A DNA stretch of 64,000 nucleotides, from the NCBI RefSeq assembly GCF_027409185.1, contig NC_084472.1, forward strand, positions 47,541,427-47,605,426. Direction: 5' to 3'. This DNA is from Cynocephalus volans. Lineage: Eukaryota > Chordata > Mammalia > Dermoptera > Cynocephalidae. Within the stretch, counting starts at the first letter, position 1. Each line of letters begins with the position of its first letter. The translations under genes and the position numbers were made by a program. The notes under the pieces were generated by a model. The model was not told the DNA's origin. It was given only the letters and a program-made list of their open reading frames with translations, and did not search any database. Of the stretch, positions 1 through 11,663 are shown in pieces.

Positions 1-2880
1 ATCATTAGAGACTATTATAAACAACTATATGCCAACAAATTTGAAAACCAGGGAAAAATGGATAAACTTCTGGACACATATAAATTACCAAAATAGAACC
101 AAGAGGAAACAAAAAACCTGAACAAACCAATAAAAAGCAACGAGATTAAAGCAGTAATCAGCAGTCTCGCAAGAAAGAAAAGCCCAGGAGCAGGTGGCTT
201 TACTGCTGAACTCTACCAGACCTTTAAAAAGGGAATAATACCAATTCTCTTTAACTATTATAAGAACTTGAAACAGAGGCTGTCCTCTCAAACTCATTCT
301 ACGAGGCCAGCATCATCTTGATACTAAAACCTGATAAAGATATAACAAAAAAGGAAACTATAAGCCAATATCTCTGATGAATATAGACATAAAAATCCTC
401 AACAAAATTTTGGCAAACATATTACCACAACACATCAAAAAATTATATACCATGATCAAGTAGGATTCATCCCAGGGATGCAAGAATGTTTCATTATACA
501 CAAGTCAATAAGTGTGATACACCACATCAACAAAATCAAGGACAAAAACTATACAATTAAGTCAGTAGACACAGAAAAAGCATCTGGCAAAATTTAGCAT
601 CATTCATGATAAAGAATCTCAGAAAATTAGGTATAGAAGGAAGGAATCTCAACACAATAAAAGCCATATATGACAAACCCACACCAATATCATCCTCATC
701 AACAGGAATAAGACAAGGATGCCTACTCTCACCATTAGTATTTAGCATAGTATTGGGAGTAAAAGATAGAGCAATCAGGCAAGAGAATGAAATAAAGGGC
801 ATCCAGACTGGAAAAGAAAAAGTCAAATTCTCCCTATTTGCATATACATGATCCTATATATATATATAAAAAACCTAAAGACTCTGCAAAAACAAACAAA
901 CAAACAAAAAAAAAACTGTTAAAGCTAATAAACAATTTCAGTGAAGTTGCAGGCCACAAAATCAACATGCAAAAATCAGTAGCATTTTAATACTCCAAAA
1001 CAAACTGGCAAAAAAAGAAAACATGAAAGCAAGCCCATTTACAATAGTCACACCCCCTTCCTCAAAAAATTAGCTAGGAATAACTTTATGCAAGGAGATG
1101 AAACATCTCTACCATGAGAACTACAAATCACTGCTGAAATAAATTAAAGAGAACACAAAAAGATGGAAAGACATTCCATGTTCTTGAATTAGAAGAACTA
1201 TCATTGTGAAAAAGTCCATACTACTCAAAGTAATCTACAAATTCAATGCAATCCCCATCAAAATACCAATGATGTTCTTCACAGAAAAAGGAAAAAAAAA
1301 ATGATCTTAATGCTCATAATGAACAACAAAAAAAGACCCTGAATAGCCAAAGCAATCCTGAGCAAAAAACCCCTAAAGCCAGAGGCATAACACTACCTGA
1401 CCCAAATTATACTACAAAGCTACAGTAACCAAAACAGGGTAGTACTGGCATAAAAACAAATATTCAGACCAATGGAACAGAAATGAGAACTCAGAAATCA
1501 ACCCACATACTTACAGCCAATTGATTGTTGACAAAGGCACCATGAACATTCTTTGGGGAAAAGACTGCCTCTTCACTAAATTGTGCTGGGAAAACTGAAC
1601 ATCCACAGGCAGAAGAATAAAACTACACTGGTACCACTCATCATATACCAAAATTAACTCAAAATTCATTAAGACTTAATTATAAGACCCGAAACTATAA
1701 AACTCCTAGAAGAAAACATAGGGAAACACTTAAGGAAGTGTGACTGCCCAAGACTTTATGAATAAAACCCCCAAAGCACAAATAACAAAAGAAAAAAATA
1801 AACAAATGGATTTTATCAAACAAAAAGCTTCTGCATATCAAAGAACTATTAACAGAGCAAAAAGACAATGTACAGAATGGAAGAAAATATTTGCAAATTA
1901 TGCATCTGACAAGGGATTAATGTCCAGAATATACAAGGAACTCGAACAACAGTAAAAACAAACAAACATAAGTAACTCAATTAAAAAATGGGCAAAAGAG
2001 CTAAATAGGCATTTCTCAAAGAAAGATATGCAAATGACCAACAGAAACATAAAAAAAAAAAAAAATGCTTAACATAGCTTAACATCAGAGAAATGAAAAC
2101 CAAACCACTCTGAGACATCTCACCCCAGTTAGATTGGCTATTATCAAAAAGACAGAGAAAAACAAATTCTGGAAAGGATGTGGAGGAAGACGAATCCTTG
2201 TACACTGTTGGTAAATCAGTGCAGCTGTTATGGAAAACAGTATGGAGTTTCCTCAAAGAACTACAGATAGAAATGCCATACGATCCAGCAACCCCACTGC
2301 TGTATATAACCAAAGGAATGGAAATCATCGTGTTGAAGGGATACCTGTGCTTCCGTATTTATCGCAGCTGTGTTTACAATAGCCAAGAGTCGAAACCAAC
2401 CTCAATGTCCATTGATGGATGACTGGATAAAGAAAATGTGGTATATATACATAATGGAGTAATCCTCTGCCATAGAAAAAAAATGAAATTCTGCCATTCA
2501 CATGAACATGAATAAACTTAGAGAAAATTATGTTAAGTGAAATAAGCCAGGCTCAGAATGAGAAATATCACATGTGCTCACTTAAAAATCGGGAGCTAAA
2601 AATATAGACAAATAAAAAAGAAAAGAAAGATACGACAATCACAATAATTCATAGAACTTTCAAAAGGAGAGAACAGATATGAAGCCACCAAAGTCTGGAA
2701 AGGGATAAGTAAGAAATTGGTAAAGGACCACAAAGAATGATTACATTGTATAATGTTAAATATACTAATTATCCTGATTTGAGCATCACATATTACACAC
2801 AGGTATTGATATTTATTGCAGTTCCCCACAGATATATACAATCAATTGTCTTTCAATAAAATAAATAGATAAATAAAACA
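1..2880 (+). mobile_element. Old LINE-1, 3' half of ORF2 plus 3' UTR, truncated by window start
   Basis: Sense-strand L1 ORF2 sequence runs from the window edge to the 3' UTR. Recognisable blocks include the reverse-transcriptase core near 0.6-0.85 kb, the late ORF2 block with the paired 'caatagccaag' and 'gatggatgactgg' motifs near 2.38-2.43 kb, and an A/T-rich 3' UTR ending in an AATAAA-type tail near 2.86-2.88 kb. Many stops and frameshifts break the frame, so it is dead. Divergence and the 3' UTR type suggest an older L1MA-like subfamily. The subfamily name is inferred from memory of the families; the L1 identity is secure. Confidence 0.93.
606..851 (+). pseudogene. L1 ORF2p reverse-transcriptase core remnant
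   Basis: An 81-codon open stretch inside the old L1. It holds the conserved L1 RT motif [10 protein letters not shown] (residues 34-43) and the preceding '[18 protein letters not shown]' block. The catalytic box expected just downstream (F-A-D-D in active L1) reads F-A-Y-T and then stops, so the metal-binding aspartates are gone. It is a molecular fossil of the polymerase that copies L1 RNA at the target site, not a functional gene. Confidence 0.85.
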
Positions 2881-3047
2881 CAGTAATTTGACTGTGTGAC
2901 TAGTATAATATTTCCATAGAATACATAAAAACTAAAAAAGAAAAAAATTAAAGACTTCTCAGTAATCATATTATTGGTGATAATGATAGTCCTTAGTATT
3001 GTTATTCAAGTCTTATGCCTTGGTACTGTGGACTAAAAAGAAAAAAA
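2881..3047. other. Short non-L1 spacer
   Basis: AT-rich sequence between the 3' end of the old L1 and the younger inverted L1. I see no gene or recognisable repeat. Its right edge is A-rich (3034-3048), resembling the A-rich tail of the next L1. A target-site duplication is therefore possible, but too low in complexity to call. Confidence 0.5.
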
Positions 3048-3831
3048 ATTTTCCCCTCAATACTGCTTTTGCAGTATCCCATAGGTTTTGGTATGATGTA
3101 TCATTGTTTTCATTAGTTTCCATAAACTTTTTGATTTCCTGCTTGATTTCTTCTTGGACCCATATGTCATTAAGTAGAATGCTGTTTAATTTCCATGTGT
3201 TCGTATAGTTTCCAGAGTTTTGTTTGTTATTAATTTCTAGTTTTAATCCATTGTGGTCTGAGAAGATACATGGGATAATTCCAATTTTTTTGAATTTATT
3301 GAGACTTGATTTGTGACCTAATATGTGATCTATCCTGGAGAATGATCCATGTGCTGATGAGAAGAATGAATATTCTGAGGTTGTTGGGTGGAATGTTCTG
3401 TAGATATCTGCCAATTCCAATTGGTCTATAGTCTTGTTTAGATCTTGTGTTTCTCTACTGATTCTTTGCCTAGATGATCTGTCTAATATTGACAGTGGAG
3501 TGTTCAGGTCCCCTGCTATTATGGTATTAGTGTCTACTTCCTTCTTTAGGTCTAATAGAGTTTGTTTTATAAATCTGGCTACTCCAACATTGGGTGCATA
3601 CATATTGATGATTGTTATGTCTTCTTGATGGATCAGTCCTTTTATCATTAAGTAGTGTCCCTCATTGTCTCTTTTTATGGTTTTTAGTTTAAAGTCTATT
3701 TTGTCAGATATAAGAATAGCCACTCCAGCTCGTTTTTCTTTTCTGTTTGCAGCACTCTTTACAATAGCCAAGAGTTGGAACCAGCCCAAATGCCCATCAT
3801 CAGATGAGTGGATACAGAAAATGTGGTACAT
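3013..3831 (-). pseudogene. L1 ORF2p apurinic/apyrimidinic-like endonuclease fragment
   Basis: A 272-codon open frame on the minus strand. Residues 1 to about 27 are out-of-context translation of the opposite-strand L1 tail. From about residue 30 it is the L1 endonuclease domain, which nicks the target DNA. Visible motifs are Y-A-P-N (78-81), A-G-D-L-N-T-P-L-S (106-114, containing the catalytic Asp/Asn pair), S-R-I-D-H-I-L (165-171) and S-D-H-N (191-194). The N-terminal catalytic Asn/Glu part is absent because the piece is 5' truncated. It cannot encode a working endonuclease and lacks RT altogether. Confidence 0.85.
3048..3750 (-). mobile_element. 5'-inverted segment of a younger L1 (ORF2 endonuclease region)
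   Basis: Antisense L1 ORF2 5' sequence directly abuts sense-strand L1 3' sequence at about 3750, with 2-3 bases ('gca') of possible microhomology. The orientation switch, with the 5' piece inverted upstream of the 3' piece, is the arrangement produced by twin priming during L1 target-primed reverse transcription. About 2.5 kb of ORF2 between the two pieces is missing. The reading frame through the piece is largely intact, consistent with a fairly recent insertion. Confidence 0.88.
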
Positions 3832-3996
3832 CTACACAATGGAATACTACTCAGCTATAAAAACGAATGAAATACTGCCATTTGCAACAACATGGATGGA
3901 CCTTGAGAGAATTATATTAAGTGAAACAAGTCAGGCACAGAAAGAGAAATACCACATGTTCTCACTTATTGGAGGGAGCTAAAAATTAATATATAA

Positions 3997-4040
<44 letters not shown>

Positions 4041-4263
4041 CGGGGGGGGGGGGGAAGAAGATATAACAACCACAATTATTTGAAGTTGATACAACAAGCA
4101 AACAGAAAGGACATTGTTGGGGGGGAGGGGGGGAGGGAGAAGGGAGGAAGGTTTTGGTGATGGGGAGCAATAATCAGCTACAATGTATATCGACAAAATA
4201 AAATTAAAAATAAATAAATAAATAAATAAATTAAAAAAATAAAAAAGAAAAAGAAAAAAAAAG
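3751..4263 (+). mobile_element. Young L1 3' end (ORF2 C-terminus, 3' UTR, A-rich tail)
   Basis: Sense L1 sequence from the last part of ORF2 to the tail. It contains the usual 'caatagccaagagttggaacc' block and the 'atggaatactactcagc' block. A 3' UTR follows with (CA)n, a 13-base G run, a second G-rich stretch, and a conserved end near 'tgtatatcgacaaaataaaat' before a (TAAA)n/A-rich tail. The same 3' UTR occurs in reverse at 27.13-27.56 kb, so it defines a subfamily active in this lineage. It pairs with the inverted segment at 3048-3750 as one insertion. Confidence 0.92.
4000..4155 (+). repeat. (CA)n, poly-G and G-rich tract in L1 3' UTR
   Basis: (CA)n at 4000-4037, an uninterrupted run of 13 G at 4042-4054, and a G-rich stretch at 4119-4150 with at least four runs of three or more G. 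The last fits a G-quadruplex-forming sequence on the + (L1 sense) strand. G-rich 3' UTR tracts are known in L1 families; quadruplex formation here is inferred. Confidence 0.85.
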
Positions 4264-5401
4264 GCATGTTTATGCTGATGTAGTCGGATTCCAGGATATA
4301 AGTATCGCAATAATACTTAATAAAATGCACTATATATCCTTTGTGATGCTAAAGAACCAATGTGTATTTTTGGAAACAAAAACAAAGGGAAAACAATCAG
4401 TATTTATCCTGCCTTCCTCTTACGTACCGTACATCAGGGTAACCAAATTGCTGATGAGCATTTTAAAATCATTCTAGCCAGTAAGCAAAGAAAGAATAAT
4501 AGAATATCATCATTTTATAGCCCTCAACTGAAAAAATAGATTAAGACAATGATCATTTATGGCTATTGATACCACAAAAAGAGAGAGAACTAAATATTGT
4601 ATAACTCCAGATGGAAATACACAGCTGTGACCTCTGAAAATTTCTAGCCAAAATAACAATCTTGAATCAGAAAAAGCCTTTAGTGACTATCAATTTACGG
4701 GAAACAATGGGAACAAATAAATACGTTAAATGGCTATAAGAAGTTGTAATTAGCAAAACTGAAATTGTGAGAAATTCTACAGGTTAAATGACCTAGTTTT
4801 AAAATAAGTTAAAAGGAAAAAAATGAAGAGGGAACCTATAGAATAAAAACAAAGAAACAAACAAAAAAAAACTGGGACAAATCCAAGAAATGAAATTTAC
4901 AGACCTTATTTGGATACTGATTAGAACCAATAAACTGTGAAAAAAAGTAATGAGGCGCTACAGGAAGAAATTTTATGATGCATAGTTGATTCAATTAAGT
5001 AAGAAATTATTGCCATCTTTTTAGGTGGAGTAATGCAGTTGAGGTAATGTTTAGAAATGTAGGACTCATATGTTAGAACTACACATTAAAATATTTATGA
5101 AAAATGATGCAACATCAGAGACTAGGTTCAAAATAATCTGGTGTAGAGGGTCTGGGTAGAAAGGGGTGCGGATAAAGTATAAATTATTCATATATTGATA
5201 TTACTGAAGCTGCATGATGGGTACATCGGAATTCATTGTTAATTTATACTCTTCCCTCTATTTTTAGGTTTAAATTTTACATAATAAAATGTTGGCAATT
5301 TCATTATCATCATATTAAAGTTTGACACTTCTTAATTTGGTACTTCACTTTTTCACCTATATTGTAGTCTCTGCCTATTCTCCCAAACACACAAACACAC
5401 A
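4264..5401. other. Unannotated AT-rich sequence
   Basis: No open frame of note, splice-like exon or recognisable repeat was seen. The right end has a short CA-rich stretch (5390-5406) into which the MaLR LTR inserted. Confidence 0.4.
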
Positions 5402-5406
5402 CAAAC

Positions 5407-5828
5407 TGATGGAGTGTGGATGTGTTGTCCCCTCCAAAACTCATGTGGAAATTTGATCCCCAATGTGGCAGTGTTGGAAACTGATTGATTCATGGGGGCG
5501 GATGATCCCTCATGAATGGATTAATGCTCTCCCTGGGGGAGTGGGGATAAATGAGTGAGTTCTCGCTCTGTTAGTTCCCACAAGACCTCATTATTTAAAG
5601 GACCTGGCACCTCCTCTCTCCCTCTTGCTTCCTCTCTCTTGCTTCCTGTCGCCATGTGATCTGCTTGTACCTGCCGGCTGCCTGCCAATTTCTGCCATGA
5701 GTAGAAACAGCCTGAGGCCCATGCCAGATGCAGCTGTCCTAGAATCATAAACCAAATAAACCTCTCTTCTTTATAAATTACCCAGTCTCAGGTAATTCTG
5801 TTATAGCAACACAAAACGGACTAAAACA
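5407..5828 (+). mobile_element. Solo LTR, ERVL-MaLR (MST/THE1-like)
   Basis: A 422-bp LTR that starts TG and ends CA. It is flanked by a perfect 5-bp duplication 'caaac' at 5402-5406 and 5829-5833. Diagnostic MaLR stretches include 'gattcatgggggcgg', the 'gccatgtgatctgcttg' and 'tgccatgagtagaaac' blocks, a polyadenylation region with 'aaataaacctctcttc', and 'ataaattacccagtctcagg' near the end. No internal gag/pol sequence adjoins it, so it is a solo LTR left by LTR-LTR recombination. The MST versus THE1 assignment is approximate. Confidence 0.9.
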
Positions 5829-5833
5829 CAAAC

Positions 5834-8104
5834 CAATATAGCAAATGCATCACTGATGTAGGACAGTAGCTGGTAATGAATTTGGACAAATGTACAACTG
5901 AAAATAAGTTCTCCAGGAATCACAGGGTTTACATAATTCATTTTTATTAAACTATTACACATTTTTTTAAAAAAGATAAGCTCTAAAAGTTATATGTTGT
6001 ATACCACATTAAACAAAACCAAATTGATAAATGCAAACAAAATTACAAATTCATAAACATTAAAATTAATAAATTAAAAAAAATGTGTTGGAGGTGGCTG
6101 AACCAAGTATTTCTTAAAATATGAGCATAATTAATACTAGAGTTTGATATCAAACTGTCTAGAATGTTATGTACTCACAAAATGTTGTGTTCCTCATACA
6201 TTTCTGAAACTTTTATTGGTTGAGGCATACTGTGAAGTAGTTTGGCCCTCACTTGGCATTAAAGCATAATTAATGTACTAAATATGCTTCTGTTTTATTC
6301 TCCTTAGTCTGTGATTATTAAAGTGGTTCTACCTGGTGCCAACCTGATGGCAGAGTCAAATGCAAATTCAAGCAATGCAATCATATGTCAATATTTCACC
6401 TTAAGGTCACTACATGGATGATCAAGAATATGCTTAGACATACATGCACATCAAAATGAAACAAAATATTAAGAAATAAATTCATATACATTATGTGCTC
6501 CCTTAAGGATCTGATTGACAGAACCCAGGGCATACAGATCCCAGGCTGGGAATCACTGGTGTAGGACTCACAACCAAAAGTCCTGATAATTCCACCTGGA
6601 AGTAGAGATAGGGAGAAGAGGGAACCCAAGAACACCATTGTTATTTCAGATGTGCTCCTTTAATGCAATGTCCATAGCACATCCGAGTTTGATGTCTCCA
6701 TAAATACGTAAAGATTTAGTAAATATAAGGGAAATTAATGGATGGATCCATGACTGAATGTCCTAGGACTGAAAGCAGATGGACATATATGTAGGGTGAT
6801 TATATATACCTGGAGTCCTGGAGTAATTATTAATAACTACCCTTTTTAATCTCAAAGGGTCCTACTTTGGACAATAAGGAATATAATGATCATTTGTAGA
6901 AGTAAACATACACACACACACAAATAAATCATTTTGGATCCCTTTTCTCAAAGGTATATGTGGCAGACACAGAGTTGCACAGCTTAGATACCCCTTCGAG
7001 TAACGACATGCTGTCCAGCTCAGCAGAATTAACTGACAAACTCCAGCAGTCAGACTCTTTCTAAGCACATCTCAAGTTCTGAGATGCCCTCAGCCAATGA
7101 CTGAGTAGGGCAGTGGTTGCTGAAGCCACCATCTCCTCAGAATGGTACCCAGGAAATAACTCTGCAAGGTGATGGTATGGCACCCAGAGCTTCACCTAGC
7201 TCAGAATTCCTCTGACAGAAAAGCTTGGTCCAAAGTTCCTCGTTGTGCTGAACTTGCCAGGCATGCAGCATGATCTGACAGATCCCCCTTTTCTAGTTCT
7301 TTTCCCATACAAGATATTTTGTTTTTGTACACCTAACACTTTCTCAGGGAATGTTTCCCAGACAACTCAACTCCACAATCTGTAACACTTTTTTTTGAAA
7401 GCTGTGTTCATGTATGGGCTGGAAATTTAGCAACATCAAGCTATTGTACAGAATCACAGTTTACATCAGAAGTTCAATTATTAAATGTGGTTCTGTTAAA
7501 TGTTTCAATGTAATGTGTTTCATGAGCATTTAGCAATAGATCAACATAAAGGCGCACAGGAAAAGAAGCACCTTCTCAAAGAGAAAAGGCCAATTAGAAC
7601 TTGAAAACTCTCTACTGAGAGAAAACTACCCTCGAAACGCATCTTGTTCTGGACAGACATGGGCATGATCTTTTTCTCTTTTTCCTCTCTGCTTTGCTGC
7701 AAGAGAGAAAGGAAGCAAAAGCCTGAGCAGGGAATTTATGAGGGCAAATATAACCTTTGGTTTGATGCACAGTAAGCTGACAGTTAAAGGTGTATCATGC
7801 TAGATAAATGTCAAAAGCCAAATAAAAGCCTTGATAATAAGCTGTCTAGAGGCTAAAATCCAGAACCCTCAAGCACGAGAGAAGGATTAATCTTTAGAAA
7901 CAGATTTTAACCCTAACTGAAACTGTCCAAGGTGACTTAAAATGTTGTGATATTCTCAAAATCAAGGTTGAAGGATGGTGAGTGTGGAAGAGAGGGAAGA
8001 GCAGACTCTTCTCAAGATAGGATAGGTACCTAGCTGTGCTCAAATTTTTGTATTTATTTACACCTTACTCTTAAAACTAGTAGAGGGGAGGCAAGCCCAA
8101 TAGG
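5834..8104. other. Mostly unannotated intergenic sequence
   Basis: About 2.3 kb without a convincing gene. It contains an AT-rich part (5940-6090) and a short (CA)n near 6908. A possible decayed MER-type DNA element lies around 6500-6570, where 'ggctgggaatcactgg' resembles a MER20 end. Conceptual frames here are short and show no domain. Confidence 0.4.
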
Positions 8105-8111
8105 TCGTGTT

Positions 8112-8275
8112 ATGAACTGAATTGTGCCCCCCCACCCCGAATTCATATGTTAAAATCTGGATACCCTGTAACTCAGAATGTTACTGTTTTGGAGATAGTA
8201 ACTATTTCCAAATAGGTCTTTAAAAGGAGATCATTAGGTTGGGCCTGATTCAGTAGGACTGATATAAAGTTTATA
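8112..8275 (+). mobile_element. Diverged MaLR/ERVL LTR 5' fragment
   Basis: The block 'gaactgaattgtgccccccc...attcatatgttaaaatctgg', followed by a 'ggagatagtaactatttcc...gatcattaggttgggcct' pattern, resembles the U3 of old mammalian MLT/ERVL LTRs. Only the 5' part is recognisable. The family assignment is weak. Confidence 0.5.
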
Positions 8276-8324
8276 GAATCACAAAATTTTAGGCTGCAAT
8301 GAGCTTTAAGAATCATTATTCATC

Positions 8325-8510
8325 ACTGCCCTGTTTATTACAGCAAAAAACTGGATAAAACATAAACATCTATTAATATAGGATTAGTTAAATTATGGTA
8401 GATCCTTATAATGATATAATATATGATAAAGCATGTCTACTTTTATGAAATACATACATTACATTAATAGTGGACATAATAAATAGGAGTAAAAACCATC
8501 CAGGCATAGG
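8325..8510 (+). mobile_element. Old L1 3'-end fragment (L1M-like)
   Basis: 'aaaaaactggataaaacataaacatc' and 'ggattagttaaattatggtag' match the generic end of L1M ORF2, where fossil copies keep the 'aatggaatactatgcagcc'-type segment in decayed form. Heavily diverged and short. Confidence 0.5.
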
Positions 8511-10239
8511 CATATCTATCAATTCCTAACATCGTCTGCTTCGTTGACTTTCTTTTGTCTGTTGTTTAATTATTGTATTAGTAGCTTCTTGTGTGGATTC
8601 CAAAACTTTATGACCTATTCCTATCATTAAAATCTCAATCTAGAATGCTTTAAAAACTCCAATCTCATGTCTGATTCAAACCATCACCCTTACCTTTCAA
8701 TGGCTAGGCTTAAGTCTCCAGTGATCTGCACTGGGGACAGGATGGGGCTGGTTCCATTGTTTCTCCCTCCCTCATATTGGAGCTGAGACTGGCCAGTAAC
8801 CTGCTGTGGGGTTTCTCCCATTTAGTCTAGTTTTGTAGTTCTTGCAATGTTTAGACATGGGACTGGGGAGGCCTCTACATAGGAAAGTCTCGGGGTAGAA
8901 AGTGCAGTGGCATGGCACAAGAATGTGGAGAAACATTCATGTGGTCATGCTACAAGCTAAAAAAGGCACTCTGTCCTGCCTTCTACCCTCAGTTTACTCC
9001 CCTAGTCACCTTTCCCAGCACCCAACTTAAAAGACACTTGAATGGCCTTAATAATTATGATTACAACCTATGAAGAGGAATTCAACTGTGATGCAAATAT
9101 TTCTCACATACTTGCAAAGGATCATTTTCTCCCAATGCTTATTTTGATTTCTGCAGGTTACAGTTTTCTGTTTATTATTTTCTTTGTTATAATTAAATCT
9201 CTAAAGTAAAACATTTTCTTTACTTGAAAATGTTTGTAAGGGCCTGCCAGTCAACCTGAAAAAAAATGATCTACTTATATTTTAAGGTCACAAAATCTTG
9301 CAAGAAGAAAGGCTCTGTGGGTTTTGTTCATCCTAAGGAAAAAAGAAAATGTGTGCTGAGTTGACTCAGGGGGTCTTTGGATTGCTAATCTACCATGCAG
9401 TGCATTCGAGTAAGTAGATTTTGGAGGTTAGGGACTCACTGAGAGCTGACTAGAGTTTAACAGCTCCACTCCTACTGAATTAATCTTCCCATAGTTGTTT
9501 GGCTTGTTTTCATCAATATTGAGTTTGCTTGTCATGAGCTCCATGCAGCCCAGTATTCAACTGGAGACAAAACAAATTTTTGTGTAGCTCCCTGCTATCA
9601 GCTACAGACATGGCTTTGTGGGCAACTCCAAAGCTAAAGTGATTAAATTACCAAAGGCAGTACCGTCTGGCTTTCAACTTGTCCCAGGAGTGGTATGCTC
9701 ACAAAGTTATGTTAACATAGGAAAGTCTTGGCCTACAGTCCTATACAGTGTCCTAATGTCTCTCAAGGGCTTAGAGGAGTATGAAAATAGCACGGATTAG
9801 GATACATTGGCCTACTCTCATGCAGCTTTGCTGGGTTTATAGCATGACTGTAAAAGGAAGGGCTTTCAGAAGTCAGAGTCTCTTCTGCCTCTAGGACAGG
9901 ACCCTGCAGTCAAGAATAATCAGTTTCATATATAACACCATGGAAAGCCTGGGGAGCCCCTCCAGAGAATGTCTTGGGCCCCATATAGCTCTGGAGACCT
10001 CAAATAATTGAGGGTTTCCTTCTGCAACTGGAACATTCTTCCATTGTTTTCTTTTCTCACTATTTCCATCAGTAACTTTGGGTAGCTCACACCTTTATGA
10101 TAAGCATTCTGCTCAGACATCATTTTCCCTATTTCTCAGGTATGGGGCTTTAAAAAATAACTTACGACATATACCATTATATTCAAAACAAGTCAATAAG
10201 TCAAATAAAGTATGTTTCATGCTTGAATTGATGTGTGTG
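8511..10239. other. Unannotated intergenic sequence
   Basis: Normal-complexity sequence with no motif-bearing open frame. Short frames on both strands show no recognisable domain. I see no clear repeat boundary. Confidence 0.4.
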
Positions 10240-11055
10240 TTTTGGGCTGGATCACCGACCCCTCTGCCCTATCCTGCACAGGTCCTGAGTTGGGTAAGGG
10301 AAAGAAAGACTGAGTTGCCACTGGCAGAGTGGGCATGCTTTATTCTTCAGACACGAGCTCCTCTGACCAGCGGTTCAGAGCCGCTGCCTTCCGTACTGAA
10401 AGTAAAGTACACAACAATCGCGGCAACAAGCCAAGAGGTACACGGGCACACATGTGCACTAACTCTGCTCCCACTAACTTGTTTACAACTGATGTGCTGA
10501 ATCATACCCAGCCGGATATGATGTGAGAAGGCCTGACTGGGCTAACTCCATTTTCCTCACAGTGTGTTTTTATGGTCTGACGTGGGATAAAGGGTAGTGC
10601 CGTGCTACGGCTCTGCCAGTTGTAAAGCTAGGCTAATGTCGGAATCCTGCCTACAGCACCAATTGTAGAGCTATTAATCCTGTTCGTGATGCCAACAGTC
10701 TGGCTACACGACCATGCTAGTTGTTGGGCTCTTTTACCTGCCAGTAATCCTGCTGACTGGGCTGACTGTAAAGCTAGGGCTGGGTCTGGAGCTCACAGAC
10801 TCCTCAAGCCCATTCACAGACTGGGTCACAAACCCTTCACATGCCAGGCTGGGCCACCAGACCCCTTACATGCAGGTCAATGTGCTAGGTAACCGGCAAA
10901 CAGGTCCTTGGAAGCCACAGATTGGAAAGCATGGCTGCTCGTGCAGCGTCAGCTGCCCAAGGCAGTAGTCAGCCAGCTTGCTTCACAAACTATTTCTGAA
11001 GAACGCAAGAATAGCAACAAAACTCAAAAGATACATTGGCACGCATGTGCACTAA

Positions 11056-11104
<49 letters not shown>

Positions 11105-11190
11105 TTGCTTATAAGGGATGCACTGAACCACACCCAACCAGACCCGAGGCAAGGGCCCTGACCAAATTATACTATTTTCCCAACAGGTAG
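10240..11190 (-). mobile_element. Unidentified LTR-like element(s) with internal direct duplication
   Basis: This GC-richer block differs from its surroundings. Read on the minus strand, 10.36-10.24 kb contains an AATAAAG-type poly(A) signal followed by a pyrimidine-rich 'cagtctttctttccc' stretch, an R-U5-like arrangement. Two diverged direct copies lie at about 10408-10555 and 11000-11190. On the minus strand they begin TGTGAGGAAAATGG and TGTTGGGAAAATAG, plausible LTR 5' ends. The copies share the 'atgtgcactaact' core. A possible tRNA-primer-site-like string lies near 10640-10660. I cannot name the family; it may be two degenerate LTRs of a class I/II ERV with almost no interior left. Confidence 0.45.
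11058..11102 (+). repeat. (CA)n microsatellite
   Basis: About 22 perfect CA units, located inside the second copy of the direct duplication of the LTR-like block. The first copy lacks the expansion. Confidence 0.97.
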
Positions 11191-11246
11191 TAGTGGACAG
11201 GATAGAAAAAGGACTACTTTTTTACCCCTAGTATTTTACACCCTAG

Positions 11247-11432
11247 CTCAGTGGTTCTAGACACTGACTATACATTAGCATCACCTGAGGAGCTTTTCAA
11301 ATATACCCATGCCCAGGTCTCACAAAAAGCCTGATTAAATGGTGTACGGAGGGGTTCAAGCTTTGGTATTTTAAAATTATTTTCTATGTTATTATGCAAC
11401 CTGGATTGGGAATGACTGGCAGCTGGAACAGC
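11247..11432 (+). mobile_element. MER20-like hAT-Charlie non-autonomous DNA transposon
   Basis: Starts with 'tcagtggttct', continues with 'actatacattagcatcacct' (the MER20 pattern 'cacattagaatcacct'), and closes with the inverted-repeat-like 'cctggattgggaatgactgg'. Size and termini fit MER20. Confidence 0.75.
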
Positions 11433-11632
11433 CAAGTATAAGCATAGACATGAGTGCATTTTTAAAAGTGCCACATTAATTGGTAATGAAACCAGCATAA
11501 ACTTAACACATATATAGTAAGCTGACCAAAATAAAAGAGTTTGTGTGTAGAATTAGCCTGAGTTATTCTCTATACCCTTCCACAGAAATGGAACTTTTAA
11601 CCTTTGTGGAATTGTGAGCTCCTTGTTTTCTG

Positions 11633-11663
<31 letters not shown>

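Noticed and set aside
10078..10500. 140-codon plus-strand open frame
   Set aside because: It lies across the left part of the LTR-like block. Composition follows the repeat and there is no recognisable protein motif.
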